The notes below the pieces were generated by a model. The model was not told the origin of the DNA, ran no database searches, and saw nothing but the letters and a program-made list of their open reading frames with translations. The translations under genes and the position numbers were made by a program. From JAWKIW01 sp046331175 (lineage in GTDB: Bacteria; Actinomycetota; Acidimicrobiia; Acidimicrobiales; Acidimicrobilacustridaceae): a stretch of 64,000 nucleotides of DNA. The DNA lies in the NCBI GenBank assembly GCA_046331175.1, contig JAXLRI010000011.1, positions 1-64,000 on the forward strand, in the 5' to 3' direction. Below, piece after piece: positions 18,734 to 26,832 of the stretch. Every line of letters starts with the position of its first letter. Position 1 is the stretch's first letter.

Positions 18734-19756
18734 TCAGGTCGTGCCGGCGGCGGCTCGCTGGAGGCGATCGGCCACCGCCACGCCCACGCCCACCGGCGGG
18801 GGCGGGACGGCCAGGACCACGTCGACGCCGAGGCGGTCGGCCTGGCGCAGGCGGGCATAGAGCACCCGGGCGTAGTCGTCGGGTGGCCCGGCCGGCTCCA
18901 GCTCGATCACCGCTCCCGGCCGGTCGGCCCCGGCCAGCCCGTCGAGCTCGTCGAGCGCGTCCAGGCCGTCGACGGGCGCCGGAGCCAGCACCGCCACCCG
19001 CCCGCCGGTGGCGACGAGCGCGGCGACCCGGGCCGCCACCGCGTCGGCGGCCAGCACCTCCACCCGGGCTCGCGGCGCGTAGTGGGCGGCGAGCATCCCG
19101 GGCGCCCGAGCCGGCGAGTCGCCGAGCCAGACCCGGGGCGGTGAGCCCAGGACGTCGGTCAGCCGCTCGAGGCCCACGCCGCCGGGGCGCAGCACCTCGG
19201 GCTCGTCGCCGCTGAGGTCGACGATGGTCGACTCGACCCCGACCCGGCAGGGGCCGCCGTCGAGCACGTAGTCGACGTCGTCGCCGAGATCGCCCACCAC
19301 GTCGACCGCCGATGTGGGGCTCACCCGACCGAACCGGTTGGCCGACGGGGCCGCCACGCCACCCCCGAAGGCCGCCAGCAGGTCGCGGGCCAGCGGGTGG
19401 TCGGGCACGCGCAGGCCGATGGTGGGCCGGCCGCCGGTGACGACGTCGGGCACGCGGGACGAGCGGGCGAGCAGGAGCGTGAGCGGCCCGGGCCAGAACG
19501 CCTCGGCGAGCAGGCGGGCGGGGAGCGGCACGTCGAGCACCCAGGGGTCGAGGGCGACGGCGTCGGCGAGGTGCACGATGAGCGGGTGGTCGGCCGGCCG
19601 TCCCTTCACCCGGAACACCCGCCCGACCGCCGTGGCGTCGGCGGCATCGGCCCCGAGGCCGTAGACGGTCTCGGTGGGGAAGGCGACCAGGCCGCCCCGC
19701 CGCAGGACGTCGACGGCTGCCCCGACGTCGGTCCCGACCCGGGGCCCGTCGGTCAC
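18734..19756 (-). CDS. tsaC: Threonylcarbamoyl-AMP synthase (Sua5/TsaC family)
   Basis: The 340-residue protein has an N-terminal YrdC domain (about 10-195) with PTETVYGLGADA, the KxR motif in RVKGRPADHPLIVH and the SxN motif in APSANRFGRVSPT. A C-terminal Sua5 domain follows (about 205-340) with PGMLAAHYAPRA. It makes L-threonylcarbamoyl-adenylate from threonine, bicarbonate and ATP for the t6A37 modification of ANN-decoding tRNAs. The long Sua5 form, rather than short TsaC, is shown by the linker and second domain. ATG 19756 begins MTDGPRVG. The gene follows the PLP-fold gene by 52 bp on the same strand. Confidence 0.95.
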   Translation of the reverse strand: MTDGPRVGTDVGAAVDVLRRGGLVAFPTETVYGLGADAADATAVGRVFRVKGRPADHPLIVHLADAVALDPWVLDVPLPARLLAEAFWPGPLTLLLARSSRVPDVVTGGRPTIGLRVPDHPLARDLLAAFGGGVAAPSANRFGRVSPTSAVDVVGDLGDDVDYVLDGGPCRVGVESTIVDLSGDEPEVLRPGGVGLERLTDVLGSPPRVWLGDSPARAPGMLAAHYAPRARVEVLAADAVAARVAALVATGGRVAVLAPAPVDGLDALDELDGLAGADRPGAVIELEPAGPPDDYARVLYARLRQADRLGVDVVLAVPPPPVGVGVAVADRLQRAAAGTT

Positions 19757-19808
19757 GGCCGTCGCCCCTCCCGAGCGGCCACCCCGGTGCGGACCTCGCG
19801 GTCGCCGG

Positions 19809-20930
19809 TCACGGTCGTGGACCCTCGGTGCAGACCACCAGGACGCGCGCGTCGGGGCCGATCGGCTCGGTGCCGGCGCTGCGCACGACGGACAGGGCCG
19901 CGAAGGCGGCGGCCCCGGCCGGGCTCGCCTCGACCCCGTTGGCCCGCAGGCGGTCGACGGCCGCCTGCGCGGCGTCGTCGTCGATGCCGACGAACCCGTC
20001 GAAGGTGGGGGCGACCACCTCCCAGGCGAGCGGCGAGGGCAGCCCCCGGGCCAGGCCGCCGAGCACCGATGGCGCCGCTGCCGGCGCCGAGCGCCGCTCG
20101 CCAGCCTCGGCCGAGGCGGCGAAGCACGCCACGCTGGCCGGCTCGGCCCCGAGCAGGACCAGATCGGTGGCGAACCGTCGGACGTTGCCGGTGGCGGTCA
20201 CCCCCGGCTCGACCCGGTAGTAGCCGCCGGCGGCGGCGGCCAGGGCACCGGTCCCGAGGGGGACGACGACCACGTCGGGCGGCCCCTCGCCCCGGGCGTC
20301 GAGCTCGTCGTCGACCTCTTCGAACACCGTCCCGTAGCCCTCGGTGACCCACAGCGGGATGTCGACGAAGCCCGGCCACGAGGAGTCCGAGAGCACCACG
20401 GTGTCGTCCCCGGTCTCCGAGGCGGCCGCCGCCATGGCGTCGTCCCAGGTGAGCCCGGTGGCCACGGCCTCGGCCCCCTCGGCCTCGACGGCATCCACCC
20501 GCCCGGCCGCCGTGGTGGCCGGCAGGTAGACGGTGCAGCGGAACCCGAAGAGGGCGGCGGCCCTGGCGGCCGCCGGGCCGAAGCCGTCGTCGCTGACGGC
20601 GACCACGTGGAGCGGGCCGACGTCGGCGATGCGCTCGCGCAGCTCGTCGACGGTGGACCAGCGGGCCGGGCGACGGCCCAAGCGGCCGAGCACCTCCCGG
20701 TACAGCGCCCAGGTGGTGCCGAGCACCTCGAAGGAGTGCAGCCCCAGGCGGCTCGACTCGTCCTTCACGAACAGCCGGCCCACCCCCAGCTCGCCGGCCA
20801 GCTCGGCGAGGTCGAGCAGCGGGGTGGGGGCGTAGCCCGGCAGCCGGTTGTGCAGCGCCCGCGGGTAGTTCAACCGGTGCTTGCGGTCCTCGTGGACCCG
20901 GAGCGGGTTCGCCCGGAAGGAGGCCTCCAT
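19809..20930 (-). CDS. Fold-II PLP-enzyme-like protein (diaminopropionate ammonia-lyase/threonine synthase type) lacking the Schiff-base lysine
   Basis: The 373-residue protein aligns by eye with fold-type II PLP lyases: GYAPTPLLDL, FVKDESSRLGLHSF, a VVVPLGTGALAAAAGGYY glycine loop (about 222-238) and the C-terminal VLVVCTEGP. In relatives the lysine that binds PLP is in SFKxLG; here the codon is GAG and the residue is Glu68 (SFEVLG). The usual DGNHG asparagine that contacts PLP also appears changed (SDDGFG, about 113-118). The reading frame is clean, so this is a conserved-looking but catalytically altered protein, perhaps a pseudoenzyme or binding protein. ATG 20930 (MEASFRAN) is the start. 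It lies 52 bp upstream of tsaC. Confidence 0.8.
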   Translation of the reverse strand: MEASFRANPLRVHEDRKHRLNYPRALHNRLPGYAPTPLLDLAELAGELGVGRLFVKDESSRLGLHSFEVLGTTWALYREVLGRLGRRPARWSTVDELRERIADVGPLHVVAVSDDGFGPAAARAAALFGFRCTVYLPATTAAGRVDAVEAEGAEAVATGLTWDDAMAAAASETGDDTVVLSDSSWPGFVDIPLWVTEGYGTVFEEVDDELDARGEGPPDVVVVPLGTGALAAAAGGYYRVEPGVTATGNVRRFATDLVLLGAEPASVACFAASAEAGERRSAPAAAPSVLGGLARGLPSPLAWEVVAPTFDGFVGIDDDAAQAAVDRLRANGVEASPAGAAAFAALSVVRSAGTEPIGPDARVLVVCTEGPRP

Positions 20931-20983
20931 CGACCGCACGCTACCCCTGCCCCGCGACCGAGCCGACCGCCACCCGGCCCGGG

Positions 20984-23149
20984 TCAGCCGCCGGGGCCGA
21001 ACCAGCCGCTGACGTCGACGACGTAGTGGATCGACGGTGGCACCGACCACGCGCGGGTCGTCCCGGCCGCGTCGACGGCGACCAGATCGCGGTTGGCGAC
21101 CACCTCGCCGGCGCCGAAGTTGAGCACCGACGCCAGCGGGCGCGGACCGGCCGGCCACGTGGTCGTGTGGCCGGCCGTGCTGGGCGCGACCACCGTGAGG
21201 TTGGCGTCGACGGCCACGACGCCGGCCGCCGGCACCCCACCCCGGCCGGCCAGTGCCAGCACGGTCGGCGTGGCGCCCCCGACCGGGCCGGTGACGCCGC
21301 CGGTGCCGTCGCGCGTGTCGACCACCCGGGTCGGGCTGAGGGGGAAGTAGGCGGCGCCGCCGCCGGCGGCCCCGGCCGGGCCGAACGCCCCCACCAGGTC
21401 GAGCACGACGTCGGTCCGCGCCGCGTGGTTGTAGACGTCGACGGTGCCGCCAGGCCCGAGGCCCACGACCACCAGGTTGGCCACCGTCGCCCCCCGCCGG
21501 GGGTTGAGCTGGGACGCCAGCGGCCGCGTCGATCCGCCCGGGAAGAGGGTGACGAACCCGTCGGCGGTGGTGCCGGTGGCGGTGGCGTTGACGACCACGG
21601 CCGTGGCGCCCGGGGGCAGGCCCGGGACGACCAGGCGCCGCTGGTCGGCGGCGGCGAACGGGGCGTTGGCGGTGCCGGTGCCGTCGCGCGAGTCGAGGAT
21701 CCGCGTGGGGCCCAGTGGCGTCAGCAGCGCGCCGGTGCCGCTGCCCGGCGCGTCGTACCAGCCGACGAGGTCGACGACCACGTCGACCGTCCCGGCGTTG
21801 TTGAACACGGCGACGGTGCCGTCGTCGACGGGCGTGGTGACCATCGCCGCCACCGCCGCCACCCCCGCCCGCGGGTTCAGGTTCGAGGTGAGCGGCCGGC
21901 TCCGGTCACCGGGGTGGACGGTGACGAAGGTGTCGGTGGTGGCACCGACCGCCGTGACCTCGAGGGCGAGCGCGGAGGCCGACGCCACCGCCGGCACGAG
22001 CGCGGCGACCGGGATGCGGCGGGTCTCCCCAGCACCCAGCCGACCGGACAGCGGCCCCCCGGGCACGCGGGTGTCGGCCACGCGGGTGGGGACCACCGGG
22101 TGGAAGCGCGCCCCGGCGGCCGACGGCACCACCGGTGACGACCAGCCGGTCGGCGGCGAGGTCCCCGACGGGTTGACCGCCCGGACGCGGACCCGGGCCG
22201 GCACGCCGTTGGGCAACCCGCCCACGTTGACGACCGGGTCGGCCGAGGCGAGCACGCGCCCGTCGCTGACCTCGACGCGATACCCACCGACGGCCTCGGG
22301 CGCGGGAGCCGCCGGCCACCACGCCGTGACGACCTGGTTGCCCGGGACGACGACGACGGCCGGCGGCGCGTCCGGGGCCCAGCAGCGACGGGCCGCGGCG
22401 ATGGTCAGGTTCAGGCGGGCGTTGATCCCGGTGTGGGTGACGTGCTGGCCCTCCTGGAGCAGGTCGGGCCGGGCGTCGACCAGGGCGGCCCAGTCGGCCA
22501 CCACCACCCCGGGCCGGGTCCGGGCCGCCTCGGCGAAGGCGTCGTTCACCTGATCGGTCAACCAGCGCCACGTGGCCTGGTCGGCAGCACCGACCCACGC
22601 CGGCGCGGTGCGGGGCAGGTTGACCAGCACCCGGCAGCGCACGGAGCTGCTCGCGTCGAGGACGCGCCCCAGGGCCGCCCGTGCCGCCGGCAGCCGGTCG
22701 GGGGTGACCTGCCAGAAGTACGAGAGGTCGTTGGTGCCGAGGGCGACGACGAGCGCGTCGGCGTGCGCGCCGACCGCGTCCTGCAGGCGGCCCGAGTCGA
22801 CGACCGACGACAGGTTCTCACCGCAGTGCGTCGCGAGGTCCCAGTGCAGGGCGGGGTCGGCGAGGGCGGCCCGCCGGGTCTGCACCTGGACGCTGTCGCC
22901 GACCACCGCGATCCGGGGGCCCACCGTGGCGTTCGATCGGGTCCCGCGCTCGAGGTCCTCGGCGCACATGCCCTGGACCTCGGCCATGAAGGTGTCGTTG
23001 GCCACCGGTCCCTGGGGCGCGACGTAGGTCCGCTCCCACAGCGCGACCCCGTCGGCCGACGCCGAGCCGACCTCGCCGGCGAGCGCGCCCACGACGGCGA
23101 CCCCGGCCAGGACGACCGCGGCCAGGACCACCGCTCCCCTCCGACGCAT
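20984..23149 (-). CDS. Secreted SGNH/GDSL hydrolase with Fn3-like domain and three C-terminal beta repeats
   Basis: The 721-residue protein starts MRRRGAVVLAAVV, a signal peptide of about 32 residues. The SGNH hydrolase domain (about 75-275) has the catalytic GDSVQVQ serine, GTND and a C-terminal D..H pair in EGQHVTHTG. A fibronectin-III-like stretch (about 280-360) follows. Three repeats of ~115 residues (about 365-485, 490-605, 610-721) each run from (V/I)xDTR or DSR to N.RPL.S.LN and then VxDVVVDLVGWY-like ends. Such repeats are common in secreted actinobacterial proteins and probably bind the envelope or polysaccharide. It may deacylate cell-wall or extracellular esters; the substrate is unknown. 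Confidence 0.9.
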   Translation of the reverse strand: MRRRGAVVLAAVVLAGVAVVGALAGEVGSASADGVALWERTYVAPQGPVANDTFMAEVQGMCAEDLERGTRSNATVGPRIAVVGDSVQVQTRRAALADPALHWDLATHCGENLSSVVDSGRLQDAVGAHADALVVALGTNDLSYFWQVTPDRLPAARAALGRVLDASSSVRCRVLVNLPRTAPAWVGAADQATWRWLTDQVNDAFAEAARTRPGVVVADWAALVDARPDLLQEGQHVTHTGINARLNLTIAAARRCWAPDAPPAVVVVPGNQVVTAWWPAAPAPEAVGGYRVEVSDGRVLASADPVVNVGGLPNGVPARVRVRAVNPSGTSPPTGWSSPVVPSAAGARFHPVVPTRVADTRVPGGPLSGRLGAGETRRIPVAALVPAVASASALALEVTAVGATTDTFVTVHPGDRSRPLTSNLNPRAGVAAVAAMVTTPVDDGTVAVFNNAGTVDVVVDLVGWYDAPGSGTGALLTPLGPTRILDSRDGTGTANAPFAAADQRRLVVPGLPPGATAVVVNATATGTTADGFVTLFPGGSTRPLASQLNPRRGATVANLVVVGLGPGGTVDVYNHAARTDVVLDLVGAFGPAGAAGGGAAYFPLSPTRVVDTRDGTGGVTGPVGGATPTVLALAGRGGVPAAGVVAVDANLTVVAPSTAGHTTTWPAGPRPLASVLNFGAGEVVANRDLVAVDAAGTTRAWSVPPSIHYVVDVSGWFGPGG

Positions 23150-23384
23150 CCCCCCCGGCGTACCACGTCACCGCCCCCGCACCGGGACCTCCCACCGGCC
23201 GAGCCCGGTGGCAGGAGGCGACGGCGACGGACGGCCGTCTTGGCGACTTCTTGTCGCGGGGGCGGGGGATCTGAACGACGGGTTCGCGGGCCCTCGGCGT
23301 ACAACGAGGGCATGACCACCACCAGCTCCTCGGCCTCGCCCCCGAACCACCCGGATCCCGGTCGGCGGCCGACGGGACGAGCTG

Positions 23385-23698
23385 GTGGCGACGGCCCTGG
23401 CCGGCCTGGCGCCGTTCCCGGTGGCCGCCGTCCTCAGCGTGGTGCCGGTCCGCTCGGCGGCCGTGCTGACCCTGGTGGCGATGGCGGTCGTGGTGGCGGT
23501 GGCCGCCTGGATCGGCGGGTGGCGGGCCGGCCTCGCCGCCGCCGTGGTGGCGGGCCTGTCGGCGACTTCTTCCACGCTGCCCCGGTGCACGCCCTGCGGC
23601 TGGACGCCGACGACCTCGCCGCCCTCGCGCTGCTGTGCGCCATCGGCGTGCTGATCGGCGGCGGTCGACCCGACCGCCCGGCGGGCGGCCCCACCTGA
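23385..23698 (+). pseudogene. KdpD-like DUF4118 membrane protein, frameshifted
   Basis: From GTG 23385 the frame reads VATALAGLAPFPVAAV and two hydrophobic helices up to about 23565. The DUF4118 pattern then continues only in the -1 frame as GDFFHAAP, LDADDLAALALLCAIG, to a stop at 23696-23698. The natural family text is one continuous helix-DFF-DDLE-helix unit, so a one-base shift has split the gene. An upstream ATG 23312 in the second frame (MTTTSSSASPP) would need another shift. Either a sequence error or a decaying gene; no slippery heptamer is seen. An intact paralog starts 11 bp downstream. Confidence 0.6.
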
Positions 23699-23709
23699 CC
23701 GGGTCCCCC

Positions 23710-24501
23710 GTGGACCGGCCCGGCCACCGGCGGTCCACCGCAGGCCGGGCCGCGCCGTACGTGGCCGCGGTGGTGGCCCCGGTGGCCGTGGCCGGCGTCG
23801 GCGCCGCGCTGCGCGACCACGTCGACAACGCCAACGTCGCCCTGGCGCTGGTCGTCGCCGTGGTGGCGGTAGCGGCGAGCGGCCGACGCCTGGCCGGGGC
23901 GCTCGCCGCCCTCACCGCGGCCGTGGCCTTCGACGTCCTGCTCACGGTGCCCTACGGGTCGTTCACCATCAGCTCGGGCGCCGACCTCGAGACGTTCGTG
24001 CTGCTGGCGGTCACGGGGCTGATCGTGGGCCAGCTCGGTGCGTGGGCCCGCAACCAGCGCAGCGATGCCGAGCAGGCCGACGACGACCTCGGCCTCCTCT
24101 ACTACGCCGCCGAGCTGGTCGCCGCCGGCGAGCCCCGCGACCAGGTGGTGATCACCGTGGCCCTCGAGCTGGTGGAGCTGCTCGACCTGCGGGATTGCCG
24201 GTACCAGCCGGGGCCGGCCCGGCCGGACCTGCCGATCGTCGGCCGCGACGGCCGGGTGCACGACGGTGCGCTGGTGTGGGACGTGGCCACCGCCGGCATC
24301 CCCGCCGTCGGCGCCCAGCTGCCGGTCCAGCGCGACGGCCGCACCCTCGGCCACCTGGTCGCCGTGCCCCACCCTGGCCGGCCGCTCGGCGCCCGGCGGG
24401 TCCTCGTGGCCCTCGCCCTCGCCGACCTGGTCGGCGCCGCCGCCGAACGATCGGGCCCGGGCCCCGACGACGACGCGCCCCCGACGGCGGCGAGGGGCTG
24501 A
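23710..24501 (+). CDS. DUF4118/GAF-like sensor module without kinase (KdpD-like)
   Basis: The 263-residue protein has three to four hydrophobic helices (about 17-35, 40-60, 65-80, 95-115) with the DUF4118 signature AFDVLLTVPYGSF and a nearby DLETFVLLAVTG. A soluble C-terminal domain (about 130-250) resembles a GAF remnant. No histidine-kinase HisKA/HATPase part follows, and the stop is clear. GTG 23710 is chosen because the preceding gene ends at 23698. DUF4118 forms the membrane part of the KdpD potassium/turgor sensor, but there is no kdpFABC here. It may act as a stand-alone sensor; function unknown. Confidence 0.75.
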   Translation: MDRPGHRRSTAGRAAPYVAAVVAPVAVAGVGAALRDHVDNANVALALVVAVVAVAASGRRLAGALAALTAAVAFDVLLTVPYGSFTISSGADLETFVLLAVTGLIVGQLGAWARNQRSDAEQADDDLGLLYYAAELVAAGEPRDQVVITVALELVELLDLRDCRYQPGPARPDLPIVGRDGRVHDGALVWDVATAGIPAVGAQLPVQRDGRTLGHLVAVPHPGRPLGARRVLVALALADLVGAAAERSGPGPDDDAPPTAARG

Positions 24502-24571
24502 TCCCCGACGGCCCGATGCCCCCCGAAGCCGAACGGCTACCGTCGGTCGGCGCGGCCGCCGACCGGCGCGA

Positions 24572-24611
24572 AGGGGCCGTTGGCCCCTAGGGACACCCCC
24601 CGGGGTATCCC
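24572..24611. promoter_or_regulatory. Hairpin plus CsoR/CstR-type palindrome before the sulfide-oxidation operon
   Basis: AGGGGCC-GTT-GGCCCCT (24572-24588) is a perfect 7-bp-arm hairpin. Next to it, arms GGGACACCCC (24590-24599) and GGGGTATCCC (24602-24611) pair at 9 of 10 positions around a 2-bp centre. The ACCCC..GGGGTA core is the operator type of DUF156 repressors (CsoR copper, CstR persulfide sensors). It lies 53 bp before the sqr start. Confidence 0.55.
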
Positions 24612-24664
24612 TACAGTGGACGCAGGGCTCCCGGACCGGGGAGCCGAGCACCAGGGAGGGGCCC

Positions 24665-25906
24665 ATGGCTCGACACGTCGTCATCCTCGGCGCGGGCACG
24701 GGCGGCACGATCATGGCGAACCGGCTCCGGCGGGCCTTCCCCGAGGACGAGCTGGCGATCACGGTCGTCGACCGCGACGACCGGCACATCTACCAGCCGG
24801 GCCTGCTCTTCCTGCCCTTCGGCCTCACCCATCCCGAGGACATCGTCCGGCCCCGGCAGCGCCAGCTGCACGACGGGGTCACCTACCACCAGAGCGAGAT
24901 CGACCACGTCGACATCCCCGCCGAGACGGTCACGCTCACCGACGGCGCGGTGCTGGCCTACGACCTGCTGATCGTGGCGACCGGATCGCACCTCCTGCTC
25001 GACGAGACCGAGGGGCTCACCGGGCCGGGCTGGATGGAGAAGGTCTTCACCTTCTACAGCCTCGAGGGCGCCGCCGCCCTCGAGGGGGCGCTGACCCGCT
25101 TCGACGGCGGTCGGCTGGTGATCAACGTCGTCGACATGCCGATCAAGTGCCCCGTCGCCCCGCTGGAGTTCGCCTTCCTCGCCGACTGGTACTTCCGCGA
25201 CCGCAAGATGCGCGACGCCGTCGACATCACCTACGTCACGCCGCTCGACGGCGCCTTCACCAAGCCCATCGCCTCCCAGACGCTCTCCGGGCTGCTCGAG
25301 GAGAAGGGCATCCACCTCGTCACCGAGTTCAACACCGGCGAGGTCGACGGAGCCGGCGGACGCCTGATCTCCTACGACGAGCGCGAGGTCCCGTTCGACC
25401 TGGGCGTGATCATCCCCCTGCACGGAGGCGCCCCGTTCGTCGGCCGCTCCCCCGGGCTCGGCGACGAGCTCGACTTCGTCCCCGCCGACAAGCGCACGCT
25501 GCAGTCCGAGGCCGCGCCGAACATCTTCGTCATCGGCGACGCCTCCAACCTGCCGGCGTCCAAGGCCGGCTCGGTCACCCACTTCGAGGGCGAGGTCCTC
25601 GCCGCCAACGTCGAGCACTTCCTGCGGGGCGAGCCGCTCGACGAGGGCTACGACGGCCACGCCAACTGCTTCGTCGAGACCGGCTTCAAGAAGGCGCTGC
25701 TGATCGACTTCAACTACGACACCGAGCCCCTGCCCGGCCACTTCCCCACCGAGGTCGGCATGCCGCTGCTGAAGGAGTCGCGGCTCAACCACCTCGGCAA
25801 GCTCATGTTCCAGTGGTTCTACTGGCACAGCCTCCTGCCCGGGCGCGACATGCCCGGCATCACCCCCGAGATGACCATGGCCGGCAAGCACCGGCCCGAG
25901 GGCTGA
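24665..25906 (+). CDS. sqr: Sulfide:quinone oxidoreductase-like FAD flavoprotein
   Basis: The 413-residue protein has the FAD-binding GAGTGG (9-14), the second nucleotide region DLLIVATGSH (100-109) and the C-terminal FAD site IFVIGDAS (about 287-294). It contains exactly two cysteines, C162 in PIKCPVAPLEF and C335 in ANCFVETG. These match the redox pair that handles the sulfide-derived persulfide in SQR. It oxidises sulfide to zero-valent sulfur and passes electrons to membrane quinone. ATG 24665 has a good ribosome site (AGGGAGGGG). dsrC and dsrE2 follow on the same strand with 64 and 15 bp gaps, and a CsoR/CstR-type palindrome precedes it. Confidence 0.88.
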   Translation: MARHVVILGAGTGGTIMANRLRRAFPEDELAITVVDRDDRHIYQPGLLFLPFGLTHPEDIVRPRQRQLHDGVTYHQSEIDHVDIPAETVTLTDGAVLAYDLLIVATGSHLLLDETEGLTGPGWMEKVFTFYSLEGAAALEGALTRFDGGRLVINVVDMPIKCPVAPLEFAFLADWYFRDRKMRDAVDITYVTPLDGAFTKPIASQTLSGLLEEKGIHLVTEFNTGEVDGAGGRLISYDEREVPFDLGVIIPLHGGAPFVGRSPGLGDELDFVPADKRTLQSEAAPNIFVIGDASNLPASKAGSVTHFEGEVLAANVEHFLRGEPLDEGYDGHANCFVETGFKKALLIDFNYDTEPLPGHFPTEVGMPLLKESRLNHLGKLMFQWFYWHSLLPGRDMPGITPEMTMAGKHRPEG

Positions 25907-25970
25907 CGACCACCCGCCGCCCGCGACCGGTCGACGTCAGCCTGCCCACCCCGCCCAGAGAGGAGCACCC

Positions 25971-26288
25971 ATGCCCACCGCAACGCTCGCCGGCACCACC
26001 GTCGACCTCGACGACGAGGGGTTCTTCACCGATCCCTCCCAGTGGACCGAGGACATGGCGGTCGAGCTCGCCGCCGAGAACGGCATCGACACGCTGACCG
26101 ACCAGCACTGGCAGGTCCTGCACTTCATGCGCAAGGAGTACGACGAGAAGGGCACCGGCCCCACCGTCCGCGTCCTCGGCAAGACCTCCGGCGTGTCGGT
26201 CAAGGAGCTCTACCAGCTGTTCCCGAAGGGCCCGGCGAAGATGGCCGCCAAGATCGCCGGCATCCCCAAGCCACGCGGCTGCATCTGA
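25971..26288 (+). CDS. DsrC/TusE-family sulfur carrier with a single C-terminal cysteine
   Basis: The 105-residue protein has the TusE/DsrC fold (WTEDMAVELAAENGI, LTDQHWQVLHFMRKEY) and the conserved flexible arm PKPRGCI. C104 is its only cysteine. True dissimilatory DsrC has a second Cys ten residues earlier; here that position is Ala93, so it resembles TusE or DsrC-like relay proteins that carry persulfide on one thiol. It likely accepts sulfur from SQR or DsrE2. ATG 25971 follows AGAGAGGAG. It is the middle gene of sqr-dsrC-dsrE2; no tRNA thiouridylase genes are nearby. Confidence 0.92.
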   Translation: MPTATLAGTTVDLDDEGFFTDPSQWTEDMAVELAAENGIDTLTDQHWQVLHFMRKEYDEKGTGPTVRVLGKTSGVSVKELYQLFPKGPAKMAAKIAGIPKPRGCI

Positions 26289-26303
26289 GAGAGGCGACGC
26301 ACC

Positions 26304-26774
26304 ATGGGAAGCGAACCCATCGAGAAGGTCTCGATCATCATCTCCAAGGGATCCCTGGAGGGGATCTACCCGGGGCTGATCATGGCCAACGGCGCCCGCG
26401 CCGAGGGCATCGAGGCCAACCTGTTCTTCACCTTCTTCGGCCTCGACGCCATCCACAAGAAGCGCATCGAGCACATCAAGGTGGCGACCGTCGGCAACCC
26501 CGGCATGCACATGGCGACCCTGGTCGGCGTGCTGCCCGGCATGTCGGCGCTGGCCACCCACATGATGGAGAAGAAGATGACCGACCTGGACATCCCGCCC
26601 ATCGACGAGTTCATCGAGATGATCGGTGACACCGGGGCCGGGATGTACGCCTGCAAGGCCTCGGTCGACATGTTCGGCCTGAGCGCCGACGACTTCGTCG
26701 AGCAGGTCGAAGACATCATCACCGTCGGCGAGTTCTACGAGCAGGCCGCCGGCGGCCACATCATCTTCACCTGA
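26304..26774 (+). CDS. dsrE2: DsrE2-like sulfur-transfer protein (DsrE/F/H family)
   Basis: The 156-residue protein matches the DsrE2 pattern: a hydrophobic N-terminal strand and helix (IIISKGSLEGIYPGLIMANG), FFTFFGLDAI, a Met-rich GMHMATLVGVLPGM segment and the single cysteine C117 in GMYACKAS. Members bind persulfide on that Cys and are often membrane-associated, exchanging sulfur with TusA, rhodanese or DsrC. ATG 26304 has GAGAGAGG upstream and lies 15 bp after dsrC. With sqr and dsrC it forms a compact sulfide-oxidation/sulfur-relay unit, lacking TusA, rhodanese or Hdr genes here. Confidence 0.92.
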   Translation: MGSEPIEKVSIIISKGSLEGIYPGLIMANGARAEGIEANLFFTFFGLDAIHKKRIEHIKVATVGNPGMHMATLVGVLPGMSALATHMMEKKMTDLDIPPIDEFIEMIGDTGAGMYACKASVDMFGLSADDFVEQVEDIITVGEFYEQAAGGHIIFT

Positions 26775-26832
26775 GCGTCTGCCCGGGCCCGGGCGGGGCG
26801 CGCGCCTGCGGGCGTCGGCGTCGGCGTCGGGT

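Noticed and set aside
15609..18860. Open frame of about 1083 codons on the plus strand
   Set aside because: It is the antisense shadow of the PAS-GGDEF-EAL gene, without domains. Very GC-rich DNA leaves such frames open. The same holds for long frames at 2131-4191, 7977-11252, 31702-33315 and 40745-42697.
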